NCBI RefSeq assembly: GCF_017591425.1
Contig: NW_024466607.1
Coordinates: 17,244,501 to 17,308,500, forward strand
DNA length: 64,000 bases
Source of the DNA: Ochotona curzoniae
Lineage: Eukaryota > Chordata > Mammalia > Lagomorpha > Ochotonidae
Reading direction: 5' to 3'
Shown: in pieces, positions 47,101-59,300 of the stretch
How the letters are laid out: each line of letters starts with the position of its first letter
Position numbering within the stretch: position 1 is the stretch's first letter
The notes under the pieces: generated by a model
The model's input: only the letters and a program-made list of their open reading frames with translations
The model's database searches: none
Told to the model about the DNA's origin: nothing
Translations under genes and position numbers: made by a program

Positions 47101-48930
47101 GAAAGTCTCAATTTTGAACAAACAATCCCATCCTGTATGACCTACCAGGAGTTGCTTACATGTTTGCCTCCCTGAGGTCCAGTTAGGGCATTGCTTTTGC
47201 CAGGAATGGATGGATCTGGGAACAGGTACACACTTTGAGCAAGTGACCCTTGTGTGGCATCAGGCAAGGTCTGTAGTCTCTGTTGTGCAGTAGGAAAACA
47301 GAGGCTTTGCCTGCTGCGTGGCTGGTAGAACCTAGGTCTCCCCGTCCCCGCTCCTCCTCCCCTCCGTCCTCAAAAGCTGGGACCCTGTTCCCAGGCAGGC
47401 TCCCAAGCTGTGGGGTCAGGGAGGAGTGGGAAGGAAAATGTGAGGGTGCAGTCCTGGGCAACTGGGCTGGAACCATCCCTAGGCAGTAGACATGCTGTGT
47501 TTCCTGGGTGTTTCCTTGGATTCCTGTTGGATCAATGCACTGCCAAGGCTGCTAGGAAAAGCCACCCCACCCTTCAGCTGAGGGACGTGTTGTCGGTCAC
47601 CTACTGAGTGGAGCTGACTGGGGTCCTCTGGGCCCAGAAGACAATGCGAGTGTTCTCTGGGCCCAGGCATTCGGGGGGGCTTCTGCAGGAGGTATAGCCT
47701 GATTAAAAATTGTAGGGAAAAAAAAAAAAACCTAGAGGGAAGAAATTTTAGCAGAGAGAGTGCATAGGAGTGAGGAGGGGTGATGGATGTGGAATGGTTG
47801 GGGAGGTAAGATGGGGTAAGAGTGTCATGACCCATGGTCCCTAATTCTCCAGTCCGTTTCTGTTTCATCCCAAGCTTGGAGCTCTCCAGGTCCTTTGACT
47901 GTCAAGGTGACCGTGGGTTGGGGAAAATTAATTTGTCTCTATTTTTTATTCATCAAAGAAATAAATATGCTGGTCATAGCTGCTGAAGCCAGCTGGCTGA
48001 TGGCAGGGAGGGAGGACTGGGGAGGGGGTGTCTTAGACTTTGCCCAGCCCCCCAATACCCTCAGGCCTGCAGTTAAGTTTCTCTTGGCAGCAGCTCTGGA
48101 TCTGGAAAACAGGAGGCAGACCCCAGGGTCCAGGAGACAGGCCAGGGGCAGGTGGGGAGCGGGTGACTCCAGCCCCATGGCCCGACTGCCTGTCATTGTC
48201 CGTTCCGGCTGGCCAGCGCATGGAGGGCCCACTCTGCCACTCGCTCACTCAGGCTTTCATCTCTGCAGCCAGTGAAGCGTTGCTCCTTGTTGAGTGCTGC
48301 CAGCAGGCAGGCCTGCGAGGTAGCGCCTGGGGCTGCTATACCCCTAGACCTCAGACCCAGAAGGCCTCAAGTGCCAGCTTCCAGGCCAACAGGATCTTTA
48401 GTTAAGACAGGTGCTGGGAGAAATCCACACCCCTTCCCCCCCCCCCCTTGCAACATTTGCAGAAGCCCAATCTCCTTGTTTTTACAAGAGCAGCCTGTCC
48501 TGGGCAGAAGACCACCCTCCCACCACAGGAGGGAGAGCTGCTGCGGAGGGGCAGGGAGAGGGTTGGGGGATGAGGGCACAGCACCAGCCTCCAAGGCATG
48601 GCAACGAGATCAAATCCTGATCCCATGTTTGGTTGTGAGAGAAGATGGGACCCTGCAAAGTGGTACCTGTGAACTGGGGGAAGAGATGGGGGCAGGGACT
48701 GGCTGAGAGCATCACCTCCTCAGCCGGCACCTGTGGAGGAGCAAGGTGAAACTAGGAATTCGGTGAGAAAAGCAGCATCCTATGGCCCCTCCCCCCTCCA
48801 CTCTCCAAACTGGGGAGAAAACAGCGGTGGCCATGGTCTGGTAGTTAGGGGATGAGTGACTCTGTGAGCTGGGCCTCCTCAGAGTGGACCTTTCTGCTGT
48901 GACCCGTCCATCTGTCCAGCAGCCGTGGTG
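47101..48930. other. Intergenic stretch, no gene seen
   Basis: Repeat-poor; contains a C-run at 48437-48450 and leads into the X-box pair at 48955-49036. Confidence 0.5.
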
Positions 48931-48954
48931 CTTGTGATGTCACCAACCCGCTGT

Positions 48955-48967
48955 GTTGCTTGGCAAC
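48955..48967. promoter_or_regulatory. X-box palindrome (RFX), one-base spacer
   Basis: GTTGCTTGGCAAC has both RFX half sites with a one-base spacer. It lies 56 bases before a second X-box; a CRE-like GTGATGTCACC is at 48934-48944. Confidence 0.6.
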
Positions 48968-49022
48968 TTCCCAGGATTAGCACTCTGCCCCTCTCATCCC
49001 TGACGTCCCACCATGGGCTGAT

Positions 49023-49036
49023 GTTGCCGTGGCAAC
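49023..49036. promoter_or_regulatory. X-box palindrome (RFX)
   Basis: GTTGCCGTGGCAAC differs at one base from the ideal X-box. It is about 1.8 kb upstream of the CpG block proposed as the DNAH1 promoter. Confidence 0.65.
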
Positions 49037-49607
49037 CTGGACAGGCTTTTTGGACAGCTGTACCCAGTGTGGGAAGTGCCAGGCAAAAGCAGTGAGTCAG
49101 GTACCTCCAAACAGGCCAGGGCAGGTGCACAGCTTGGCCCCGGACCCAGGGTGGAGACAGACCTCCCTCAGCAGTGCTGGGGTCAGAGTGTCTCTGCGCC
49201 CTCAAGGATCGGGGGCCACCTCTTACCCCAACACTCCTCCTTTCCCTCCTAAGGGTTGTTGAATTACTGCTATGTGAACACTGACAACAAGACAGACACA
49301 ACTGTGCCAAGGGATCAGGACCAGTTGGACCGTGGCAGGTCCTGAAGGAGGAGTAGGAATTGGTGAAGCAGATATTGTGGATGGAAGAAGGAAGCAAAGC
49401 CCATCACTGTCTCCAGGCACAACTTAGACTTTACTTTTGGTTTCAACTTGATCAAAGTCAAAACTGGGTGGGCACTGGATATGCAGTTAGTTTGCATGGG
49501 CCACCGTCACCCCATGGTGGCCATGGTCTGGGTTTGAATCCCCTTGGACTGGGAGATTCCGGACTGTCCATCCTGCCTCTGGCATGGATACTTCAGGGCA
49601 TTGCAGG

Positions 49608-49830
49608 ATTTTATTTTCAATATTTATTTGAAAGGCAGAGTCACAGTTGAGGTTGACTGAGATCTATCTTCCATTCCCTTGTTTACTCCAAATAGCCACA
49701 AGAACCAAGTCTGGGTCAGGCCAAAGCCAGGAGCCAGGAACTCCATCTGGGTTTCCTATGTGGGTGGCAGGGACCCACTACTATATTAGTGGGAGACTGG
49801 ATGGGAAGTGGATGAAACAGCTCCCTAACT
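49608..49830 (-). mobile_element. CSINE, old
   Basis: 'atttatttgaaaggcagagt' to 'gactggatgggaagtgga'. Confidence 0.65.
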
Positions 49831-50279
49831 GGAGATGTTACAGAGTTTGCAACCACCTCTGTTCATTGCTTTCTTCCCTCTGAGCTGGCTCGATCTTTAG
49901 CTCAGGTTTTTGCAAGAATGCATTTCGCTTTCCTGTTTTGCTATTAATACCTCAGTCTTAAATAATTGGAATGCTGGCTTAATTGCCAGACTGAACTTGT
50001 ATCTCAGCGTGTGAATATGTTCTGCACCTGAAAGCAAGTATCTCTGGTGTATCTTAACTCTCGTTTATGAGTTTTGGTTCATACGTCCAACAGATGTCTT
50101 ATGGTGTGGACAAGATCTAGTTCAGTTCTGAACATTCAAGTTTCAAATCCATGCCTGAGGACAAACCAGATCACTAAAATGTGGAATAAAATTAGACATC
50201 AAGCCCCACTGACACCCACACACTAACTAATGAGATGCTTTATTACATCTCAATTTCCCCATCTGTGAAATGGGGGCAC

Positions 50280-50560
50280 TTGTAAAGATTTATTTGAAAG
50301 CAGAGAAGGAGGTAGAGCTCTCCCATCTGCTGTTGGCACAGTGTCCAGATGGCTGTAGCCAAGGCTGGTTCAGGCTGAAGCCAGGAGCCAGGAACTCAAT
50401 CTGGTTTCCCATGTAGGTACGGGACCCAAGCACTTGGAGCAGTGCCTTCCCAGCCAGGCCGGTAAGCAGGGAGCTGGATAGAAAGTGGAGCAGCTAAGAT
50501 GCAAACAGTGGCTGGGCAGGCAGGCAGGTGCTTAACCTGCCACCTGGAGGCTCCCGGCTC
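50280..50560 (-). mobile_element. CSINE, old
   Basis: 'tgtaaagatttatttgaaag' to 'ggtgcttaacctgccacc'. Confidence 0.7.
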
Positions 50561-50804
50561 CCTAGTTTTGAAGTTGCATCACTTTCTCTTTGTTAGTGGA
50601 GAGCAGGTGAGTGTGGAAGTTGAACTGAGCCTCAGGAGGACCAGACTGGACCCTTTCCTCAGCGCCTGTGGCCATCTGGCCAGCAGCTGTGGTTTGACTA
50701 TGCACTTCCAGTTCCTAAATTTTCCCCACATTATCTGCTTAATCGGGATTCAAAGTTGTCACTGCATTTAGCTGTTTTGTCTCTGTCTCTAGGAGGATCT
50801 GGGA

Positions 50805-51090
50805 GGCGAGCCTCGAGCACTGACAGCTCCTGGCCCCTAGCCGCTCCAGGCCCCGGCACGCAGCACGCGCGACGCAGCGCCGGGAGAAACCAAGCGCCGC
50901 AGGTGCGGGGGTGGGATGGGGGTGGAGACCTGGCCGGCTGCCCTTGCCGGATGGTGCCGCCCCTTAGCAACCGGCGCAACGACCCTCCTTGAAGCCGGCC
51001 TGGACAAACCGCCGGCCGTGGTCCCCGTGGAGCGGGTAGGTGGGTGCCGCGGGAGGACTGCGGGAGGAGCGCGGGTAGGGAACCTCGTTA
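50805..51090 (+). promoter_or_regulatory. Candidate DNAH1 promoter and non-coding exon 1
   Basis: An isolated CpG-rich block about 5 kb upstream of the DNAH1 coding start. AAGCGCCGCAG followed by GTGCGG (donor after 50902) could end a non-coding first exon, since the coding exon at 56001 begins with an acceptor. It contains the RFX-type site CCTTAGCAACC at 50962-50972. This is inference; no transcript data are available here. Confidence 0.5.
50962..50972. promoter_or_regulatory. RFX-type X-box half site in candidate DNAH1 promoter
   Basis: CCTTAGCAACC resembles the RFX form CCTAGCAAC. A second GCAAC follows at 50976-50980. RFX factors switch on ciliary genes, which suits DNAH1. Confidence 0.5.
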
Positions 51091-51351
51091 AGGTGCGGGA
51101 GGGGATCGCCCTCCGTGTGTGTGTGCCCTCCGTGTGTGTGTGTTTGTGTGTTATGTCCCTGTTTCTACACAGGTGCCACATTTTTAACAGCTTGCAGTTA
51201 ACTTCCATATGTGGGGACCTTAAATTTGTGGGCAAATAGAGCTGACAGTGTTACAAAAATATTGAAATTCAATGCATGTTTTTTTTTTTCTTAATATGCA
51301 TTTTTCACCAACTTTTTAGAAAATCCCCTTTGTACTTGGATTTCTAAGTTG

Positions 51352-51392
51352 GTTTTTTTTTTTTGTTTGTTTTTGTTTTTTTTTTTTTTTTG
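51352..51392 (+). repeat. T-rich tract
   Basis: T-runs with scattered G; may be the tail of an unrecognised inverted retroelement. Confidence 0.7.
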
Positions 51393-51574
51393 TATCTTCA
51401 TCTTTAAATTACACTTTCCAGGAACATTTGAAGCACACGGTGTGAATCAGAACCCCCCTTTTTGGGGGGCCCTCCATGCTGAGGACACATATGACACCCC
51501 TGTCCCCTGGTAGACCCTTGCCAGGACTTAGCCGAGATTCTGGGCTTTTCTCAGTCTCCTACTCTATCTCTTCA

Positions 51575-51722
51575 TCCTGGGCTCAAGTCCTGCTCTGCAC
51601 CTAGGGGCAGACTGAGTTCCTGGCTTCCTTTGTTGTGGGCATTTGGGGAGTGAACCAGGGGAAGGAAAATCTCTCACTCTACGTCTCTGTCTTTCAAGCA
51701 AATCAGATTTAAAAGTAAAACA
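51575..51722 (+). mobile_element. CSINE 3' fragment
   Basis: 'gggctcaagtcctgctctgc' and 'ggggagtgaaccagggga' to 'tttcaagcaaatc'. Confidence 0.6.
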
Positions 51723-51994
51723 GCAGGGATGCAATAAAAAGCTGTCTGTGGCCCTACAGCTAGCAGGATTGTTGGCCTGGTAGTGTCAACAACGGAGGGG
51801 GGAATCTCCCATAGTCCCTTGCAGTCACAGATGCACTTGGCAACTGTGGAAGGTGAAACCAACGAAGATGCAGGGTCTTTTTGGAACCAAGTGCTGGTGG
51901 CTCAGGGTCTCCCTGCCACAGGCACCTCCCTGATGGAATCTTTGGGGCTCCTGGTGGTGCTGGCATTAGGGACCCTGGGGACAGCCAGAGGGGC

Positions 51995-52110
51995 AGAGTT
52001 CTGTTTCCCTTCTGCTTCTGGTTGAATGACCTCCACAAGCTTGTCAATTTTTCTGGACCTCAGCTCCCTTGTTTACATGTTAGCAGCAGTAGCAGTGTCT
52101 GTTATGTGGT
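51995..52110 (-). mobile_element. MIR-type SINE fragment
   Basis: 'ttctggttgaatgacctcca' and 'ggacctcagctcccttgttt' follow the reverse MIR core. Confidence 0.5.
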
Positions 52111-52234
52111 TCAAAACCTCCTGTTCATCCAGGTCTATTCAGCCAACACCTGGTGGGATAGGGTTGCATATTAGTGAATTCACCTGTAGTTTCTGGTAGC
52201 TCAGATCAGTAAGAGCTCCCAGATAATCTGAGAG

Positions 52235-52400
52235 GAGAGAGAAGAAGCTGGCTCAGATGCCAGCTGGACCTCTTGTTGGCTGTGTTACCTCGGTCATACC
52301 ACTTAACCTCTCTGAGCTTTCTTCCCTTTGAAAATGGAGGACATTCTCAGTTTCTACCTTGGACATGTAAGTGAGCAGATGCATAAAATAGAGATAAGCT
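52235..52400 (-). mobile_element. MIR-type SINE
   Basis: 'ttggctgtgttacctcggtc', 'ccacttaacctctctgagct' and 'tgaaaatggagga' follow the reverse MIR consensus. Confidence 0.65.
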
Positions 52401-52797
52401 CCTTAGCACGTTCACCATCCTAACACTATGTCTTTCAGGGCTGTCCCTTCCTCCTCATGGCCAGTTCCCTCCTGCCAATGACGGATGCACCTAGGCTGGC
52501 CAGTGCCCCAGACCCTGCTGGGGAATCGTGTCCTTCTCTCTCCTGAGAGCCATGCCGCTCACAGGCTGCTGTTGCCCATGAGGCTGTGACAGGAGGCAGG
52601 GCTCTGTGCATCTGTCCATTACAGCTGCTGTGCACCCTGGCCATGACCAGGAGCCTCTTTTTACCCCCATCCTCACTATACTTTATCCTGGGCATTTGTG
52701 TACCTGCTGCCTTGGGGTCCTCTACCTTCTGTATACTCCAGAAGGGCTGGTGATTGTCAGACTCATGGGCCAGACTCAGTATTGCCTTTTATTATTT

Positions 52798-53425
52798 TTT
52801 AAAAACTTATTTATGTATTTGAAAGGCAGAACAGGAGAGAGAGAGAGACCAATGATAGAGAGAGCAAGCTTATATCCACGAGTTTACTAACCAAATAGCT
52901 GCAAAGGTCCAGGGCTAGGCTGAAGCCAGGAGCTCCATCAAGGCCTTCTACATGAGGGACAGGGGCCCACATTCTTGGGCCATCATTAGCTGCCTTCCCA
53001 GACAATTGGCAGGGAGCTGGGTTAGAAGTGGAGCAGCTAGGGCCTGGCGCGGTGGCGCAAGTGGTTGAGTCCTCGCCTTGCACGCCCGGGATCCCATATG
53101 GGCGCCGGTTCTGGTCCCGGCGGCCCCGCTTCCCTTCCAGCTCCCTGCCTGTGGCCTGGGAAGGCGGTCGAGGACAGCCCAGGGCTTTGGGACCCTGCAC
53201 CTGCGTGGGAGACCCGGGGGAGGCTCCTGGCTTTGGATCGGCATAGTATCGACCGTTGTGCTCACTTGGGGAGTGAATCATCGGATGGAGGATCTTCCTC
53301 TCTGTCTCTCCTCTCTGTATATCCGCCTTTCCAATGAAAAAATAATAAAAATAAATCTTTAAAAAAAAAAAAAGAAGTGGAGCAGCTAGGGCTTGTGACT
53401 CGGACCATGGCACTGACCCCTTGGC
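52798..53425 (-). mobile_element. Older CSINE split by a young one
   Basis: Reverse copy 52798-53042 ('tttgaaaggcagaacaggag' to 'gaagtggagcagctaggg') resumes at 53392-53425 ('cttgtgactcggaccatggc'). Confidence 0.75.
53043..53372 (+). mobile_element. CSINE, very young, with perfect 19-bp target duplication
   Basis: The least diverged copy in the window, 'cctggcgcggtggcgcaagt' to a pure A tail. The 19-bp sequence AGAAGTGGAGCAGCTAGGG is at 53024-53042 and again at 53373-53391. Confidence 0.95.
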
Positions 53426-53867
53426 ATTGTTTTTGCCATGTGCCCAGGGAGGTGTTCTAGGAATGGATTCAAGGAGCAGAGATCCCAAGGAGGAGAGCTG
53501 GCAGGCCTGGCAGGATTGGAGGCCAGTGCTGGACCTTCAGGCCAGGAGTCTGGGGCTCCTGCCAAAGCCCCATCTGTATCTTGCACTCCTCACACGGCCT
53601 GCCCACTCGGTGCCAGCTTCTTAGAAATGCTCCAGCCTCTAACGGCTGCTTCACCACTGCTGGGCAGCTTCGCTCCTGACAGTCTTGAACGCCCGTCCCT
53701 ACCTCAGGTTAGTGCAGGGGGAGATGGAGTGAGGCGTAAGTGGCTGCTCTTGCAGAACGGCCAAGCACAACCCATCCAGCAAGAAGCAAGGCTTGTATTG
53801 CAGGTTCCTGGCTGCTTTGTCCCAGGATGCAGAGGAAGGAGGCTTGGGATACCTGTGCATTTTCTTT

Positions 53868-54205
53868 TCTTTTTAAGATTTATTTTATTTTTGTTGAAAC
53901 GTCAGATATACAGAGAGAAGGAGAGACAGAAAGATCTGTCTGTTGATTCACTCCCAAAGTGGCTGCAACAACCAGAGCTGAGCCAATCTGAAGGCAGGAG
54001 CCAGGAGCTTCTTCTAGATCTCCCATGTGGGTAAAATGTCTCAAGGCTTTGAGCTCTCCTCAACTGCTTTCTCAGGCCAAAAGTAGGGAGCTGGATGGGA
54101 GGCAGGGCCACTGGGATTAGAACTGGGATTAGAACCAGCATCCACATGGAATCTTGCCATGTGCAAGGTGACAACTTTAGCCGCTAGGCTCTTGTGCCTG
54201 GTCTA
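53868..54205 (-). mobile_element. CSINE
   Basis: 'taagatttattttatttttg' to 'aggctcttgtgcctggtc'; has a small internal repeat of 'actgggattagaac'. Confidence 0.82.
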
Positions 54206-54304
54206 TACATTTTCTTTTTATTTACTTAAAAAAATTTTTTTTTGTTATTTGCTTTTAATTATGAGTCTTGAGTGAGCTATGTTAAGAGTTTTAAATATTT
54301 ATTT

Positions 54305-54635
54305 GTGGGCCCAGCATGGTAGCCTAGTGGATAAAGTCCTCGCCTTGCACATGCCAGGATCCCATATGGGCACCGGTTCTAATCCCGGTGACCCTGCTTC
54401 CCATCCAGCTCCCTGCATGTGGCCTAGGAAAGCAGTTGAGGACGGCCTAGAGCTTCAGGACCTGTGTCCATGTGGGAGACCCAAAAGAGGCTTCTGGCTC
54501 CTGGTTTTGGATTGGCTTAGCTTCAGCCATTGCGGCTGCCTGGGGAGTGAACCAATGGACAGATCTTCCTTTCTGTCTCTCCTCCTCTCTGTATATCTGA
54601 CTTTTCAATAAAAATAATAATAGTAAGTAAAAATA
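54305..54635 (+). mobile_element. CSINE, young
   Basis: 'tgggcccagcatggtagcct' to 'gacttttcaataaaaataat'. Confidence 0.9.
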
Positions 54636-54864
54636 ACAATTTCTTTCATTTTTTAAAAATAATCTTACTTAGTTGATTAGGGTACAAAGGGTCAATGGCT
54701 ACAGGAAAGTGGGTAATACCAAAGTTTCCGCACTAATATCATCATTTTTTTTCCCCCTGTGTCTGGGGTCAGGGGAGAAACAAAGGGAAAATCTCCATCC
54801 AGCCTCCCATCCATCCCAGGTCCCCGATGTGAGGCACGCTCCAGAGGTCCTGCTCAAGCAGTTT

Positions 54865-55145
54865 GTTTATTTCTGATACGTATTAGAAAGAGTGTGCTTC
54901 CATCTGCTGGTTTACTTCTTCAGTGCCTGTGATGGCTGGGCCCAGGTTAAAGCTTGAAGCTGGGTACTTAATCCACATCTCCTACGTGGTTGCAGGATCC
55001 TGATTATTTGAGCATCATAGCTGCCTCCCAGGCATTAACGGGCAACTAGAGTCAGGAGCCATTGCCAGGAGTTGGATGTAGGCACTCTCACACAGGTTGT
55101 GGGTATCTCAATCGATCTCTTAACTACGAGGCTAAATGCCTGCTC
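54865..55145 (-). mobile_element. CSINE, old
   Basis: 'tccatctgctggtttacttc' to 'ctacgaggctaaatgcctgc'. Confidence 0.6.
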
Positions 55146-56034
55146 CTCCCTTTTACTTTTTGCATATCCTTGCCCAGTTTCTCCTACCCAAAGATTCTGG
55201 CTAGTGACACATTTCGAGGTGGACGGAAGCAACAGTGGCTTGCCAAGGGCTTGCTTGCCTCCTAAGACGGACCCTGCAGAGTCACATCCTCGAGGTGGTA
55301 GATGTGCACATGACCCAGTGGTGTCAGCTGCTCCCTTCGTGGAAACAGGAAGCTGTGTTTCCTGACCCAAGCTGACTCTGAGAACCTGGGTGAGTGAATC
55401 TGGGTTTGTTGCTGGTAGTGAGATCTGTGGATCAATGGAGGGTCAGGATCAGGGTCTTGCTTGGGGTAGCCATTTATTCCTTTGGCTTAGACAATGTGGC
55501 AGGTGGTGGAATGGGCGAACTTGTGTGAGCCAGGGCATAGGCCCTGTGCTCACAAATCTAGTAACAAGTGCACTCCCCAGGGGAGAAGCAGGCCAAGCCA
55601 GCCCAACCTAGATGCTTCCACTGAAAGTCACTTTGAGGAAATGCATGGAATGATTTTTTAGGCTTCTCTTTCCCCTGCCAAATCACACTCTAGAAGAAGG
55701 GAAGACAGGTGGGCAGGTGCACAAAGCTGGCCCTGGGCTGGGGTATCTGAAGAGCTTCCTCCACTTTACCTCTAACTCTGGGCAGGGGAAGGATTAGAGG
55801 GGGAGGGAAGAGGGGGACTCATTTCTCCCTCCACCCCGACAGTATCCAGGGAAGGTCTGTGGTAGCATTTTCCTGTCCTGTCACCATGGGTAGCCTGGAT
55901 TAGGAAGAGAGCACTCCTTCCATTCCTTACTCTGTAGCATGGGAGCAGGGGGCCCTTCAGGTAGCTGTGGAGACTGAATTCTGCTGCTTTCTTTTCCCAG
56001 GTGCTGTGACTGGGGCAGCTGCCCAGAAAGCAGC

Positions 56035-56370
56035 ATGGAGAGGCCAAGCAAAGAAAGCTGCAGCCCCGGAAGGGCTGCTGAGGCCCCAGAGTGCAGCAGT
56101 GCCCCAAGGCGCTGGGAATCCAGTTCTAGGAGCATCCTGGGGGGCTTACAGAGTGCCCCGCAAGAGCAATCCCCTGGGTTGGAGAACGCCCCTCTGGGCC
56201 CTGACCCCAGCTTCCCACCCCTACCCCAGCCCGTGACCCCATCTGTACTCTTGGCCTTGGGACCTCCCCGGAAGCCGCCCCTGACAGGCCCTGGTAAGAA
56301 GTACCCGGTGATGAAGCAGCGGGGTTTCTATTCGGACATCCTCAGCCCCGGAACCTTGGGTCAGCTTGGG
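56035..56370 (+). CDS. DNAH1: DNAH1 first coding exon
   Basis: The exon opens at 56001 after CTTTTCCCAG; the ATG at 56035 gives MERPSKESCSPGRAAEAPE. 112 codons, phase 0, donor GTGAGTG. The first 85 residues are Pro/Ser/Gly-rich and diverge quickly in mammals; the conserved part begins at KKYPVMKQRGF. Confidence 0.94.
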
Positions 56371-59300
56371 GTGAGTGTGGTGCCTGTTCCCTGACACCAA
56401 GCCTGAGCGCTCCCTGTGAGTGGGTTCCATCCTTTTCTGCATCTGTTTATCTACTTTTTTAGCCTTGTGTCTAGCCAGCTGTCCATCTGTTGGTCTGTCC
56501 ATTCACAGCCCACAGTCCATCCTCCACCTCTCAGCACTTCAGTCGTCCATTTGTCTGTCGTTTCATTTGTGACTGGTTGGTGAGCTGCTGCAGTGTGCCA
56601 TGCTGTGAACACTGGAAAGATGAGCTGCCCATGGCTCATCATTGTGAGACTGTGGCTATGGTGGGGAAACCTGCCTCACCTGGTGGTGGTTGGAAGAGCT
56701 GAGGCCTGAGGGGACGGGGATGTCTTGACAGGACAAGATGGGGCCACAGGAGCATTCCAGGCAGGGAGAAGAGCATACACAGAGGCCATGCAAGAGAGGG
56801 TGTGGCCCAGGCTAAGGAGGAGGCAGGATGAGAGGGATGAGGCTGGGGTATGAGGAAGGTGGGGGCAGTGTCTAGGAGAGTTCACAGCCCATAGATCCCT
56901 GCTTAGGGAGGCTTTAGGTAGGGTGAGAGGCAAGAGAGATTGGACAGGGACCCGCTATGGCCCACTACCCTGATAGTGCCGGAGAGGCCCTTGGGAGAAG
57001 AAGTCCACGCAGAGACACTTGCTGGCAGAGTCTCTGCACACCTGCTGGGAATGTTTGAGAAGGGGAGCTGTGCTTTGCCAGAATGTGGCCCAGATGTCAA
57101 CAACTGACTGGCTGCTGATTGAACTCACTAGTTCTGCATACCCCTGTTCTCCTGGAAGGGGGGTTCTTGGGGTGATGTCCAAGCCTCGGGGCCTCTCAGA
57201 TCCTGGTCACCTGTAAAATGTCCTAACACTCAGGGTTCTGCGTTTTGGTTTCAGAATGTGTGCCGTGGCCCCTGTATAAACCAGAGCCTCCTGCGTAAGG
57301 GTGACCTCGACAAGTTCACGCCGAGAGGTCAGTTCCCGGTGTGGCTGGGCAGGTAGCACCTTGGGGTAGACATTTGGCCTAGTGTTAAGGTGCCATCTAG
57401 GACACCCACATCCCATGAGAGTGCCTGGTTTTGAGTCCCAGCTCAACTCTAGGGTTCCAGCTTCCTGATCATGCAGACCCTGAGAGGTGATATCTCAGTT
57501 AATTGGGTTCTTGCTATCTGCATGGAAGACCAGGATGGAGATCCTAGCTTCTGGCTTGGGCCTGGCCCAGCCCTGGCTGCTGTGGGCTTTTGAAAAGTAA
57601 ACTAGTAGGTGGGGAATCTCTCTCTCTGTATCTGTCTTTCTCCCTAACAACAACAACAACAATAATTTTAGGAAAAAACCAGGGCTTCTGACCTCAGGGA
57701 GATGTTGAGAGACCCAGTTCCTTCAGGAGTAAAATCTGGGCAGTGAGAGATTTGGTGCTTTGCAAAGGTCTGGTTCAGTGCATTGTCATTGCCCTCTTCA
57801 GAGCTGGGCTGGGACCGAGGGGCCAAGGATGCAGTGCATCCCACCCAGTAGGGGTTAGGAGGGCATTTATGCTGTGTCTTGCCTCTCCTAGGACTTGGGC
57901 ATGGTGAAGGCTAAGACTGTATGTGAATTGTTCCTTGCTGTGGGCCCAGCACTACAACAGGGCCCACCCAGGAGGGAAGAAACCCTCCTTGTACTACACA
58001 GAGCATCTCGGATCACCACGAGAAGGGTGCCGACTTCATCCCAGCTCCTTTCTGGCCCCTGCCAGAATCCTGGGGTTGACAGTGTTCTTGTCTGGGTTCT
58101 ATTGTGGCTGCTGCCTGAGGGTTGGCAGCCCTGGTCACACAGTAAACTTCAGTCTCAAGTGATGACCCAGGGTGAGCCCTTCTGTAGCGGGACCACCTCT
58201 TGGCCCAGGAGAGAGTCATCAGGACCTCCCAGGGGCCTCGGCACTCTTTGGTGGGCTCTCCTTCCACCAGCAGGGTAGCTGGGAGCCTTGCTCAGCCTCG
58301 CCAGCCCTGAGAGAGGTGGTTGTCTCCTCCTGGAGTGCATTCATGCACCTGCTTCACCCACACCAGAACCCCAGTCTTCCTGAGCCTGTCTTCTGCAGTG
58401 AGCACCCCATGTCCCAGAAGGAACCCCTCGGGCCTTGGCATACTGCCATGGCCAATTGTCCTGTCTGTGGGTCTTTGCCCATCGACACCCTCACCTAGGC
58501 CCATGACCAGAGCTTCTGTCTGTCTTGGTTGAGTAGGGTCAGCCGTTTGGTGATGTGAGGGTCATCAGGTATCTTGCTTCTAGGGTAGCTGGTATGATCC
58601 AAGCTTGGAACTAGCCCAGGAAGTGAATGGCGTTTAGACTGCCATAAATTGGGGAGGGATTTACAATTAGGGGTGGTGGAACCCTTTTCATGCTTGACAC
58701 CTGGCTTAACACTGGCTCCTGGTACTGGGGCACACAAATGGCTTGTAGGGGCATGGTCAGGCATGCTGGCGCTGGACAGAGAGCACTGGGCAGAGGTAGA
58801 CCTGCCCTGACACCTCCAGGCTTGGACCCCTTGGAGACCTGTTGCCACCTCTGCCTCCTCCCCAGTACTGTTCAACATGCAAGCCTTGGACCCAGCCCTT
58901 TGGTGCTTTGTCTCCTTGGGGGTGGGGCTTGCTGGTGTTCCAGGCTCAGCCCCGCGGCCCCTACCTCTGCCTGCAGTCAGCACCTTTAAGATGCCCGAGG
59001 ACTTCGAGGAGCGCATAAAGCGGCAGCGCATTGGGCCTACTACGCAGCTGCTCACCCAGACTGACTTCCCACTCCAGGCCTACGAGCCCAAGGTGCAGGT
59101 GCCCTACAGGGTCCTCCCTGGCCAGTGTCCCCGCAAGTTGGAGATTGAGAGGTATGTGAGTAGGTGGGATGTGGGAAGGGCCTGGCTTCTACAAGGTCAT
59201 GTAGGCCCAGATCAGGGGTGGGGGTAGGAACATCTACAGGCTACCAAAGTGAAGGGCCCATGGAAGGGTCTAGAAACAATTAGCTCAGATCTTCCTGCTT

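Noticed and set aside
52811..53488. 225-codon minus-strand frame
   Set aside because: Runs through the young SINE and the older SINE it interrupts; no protein-coding meaning.
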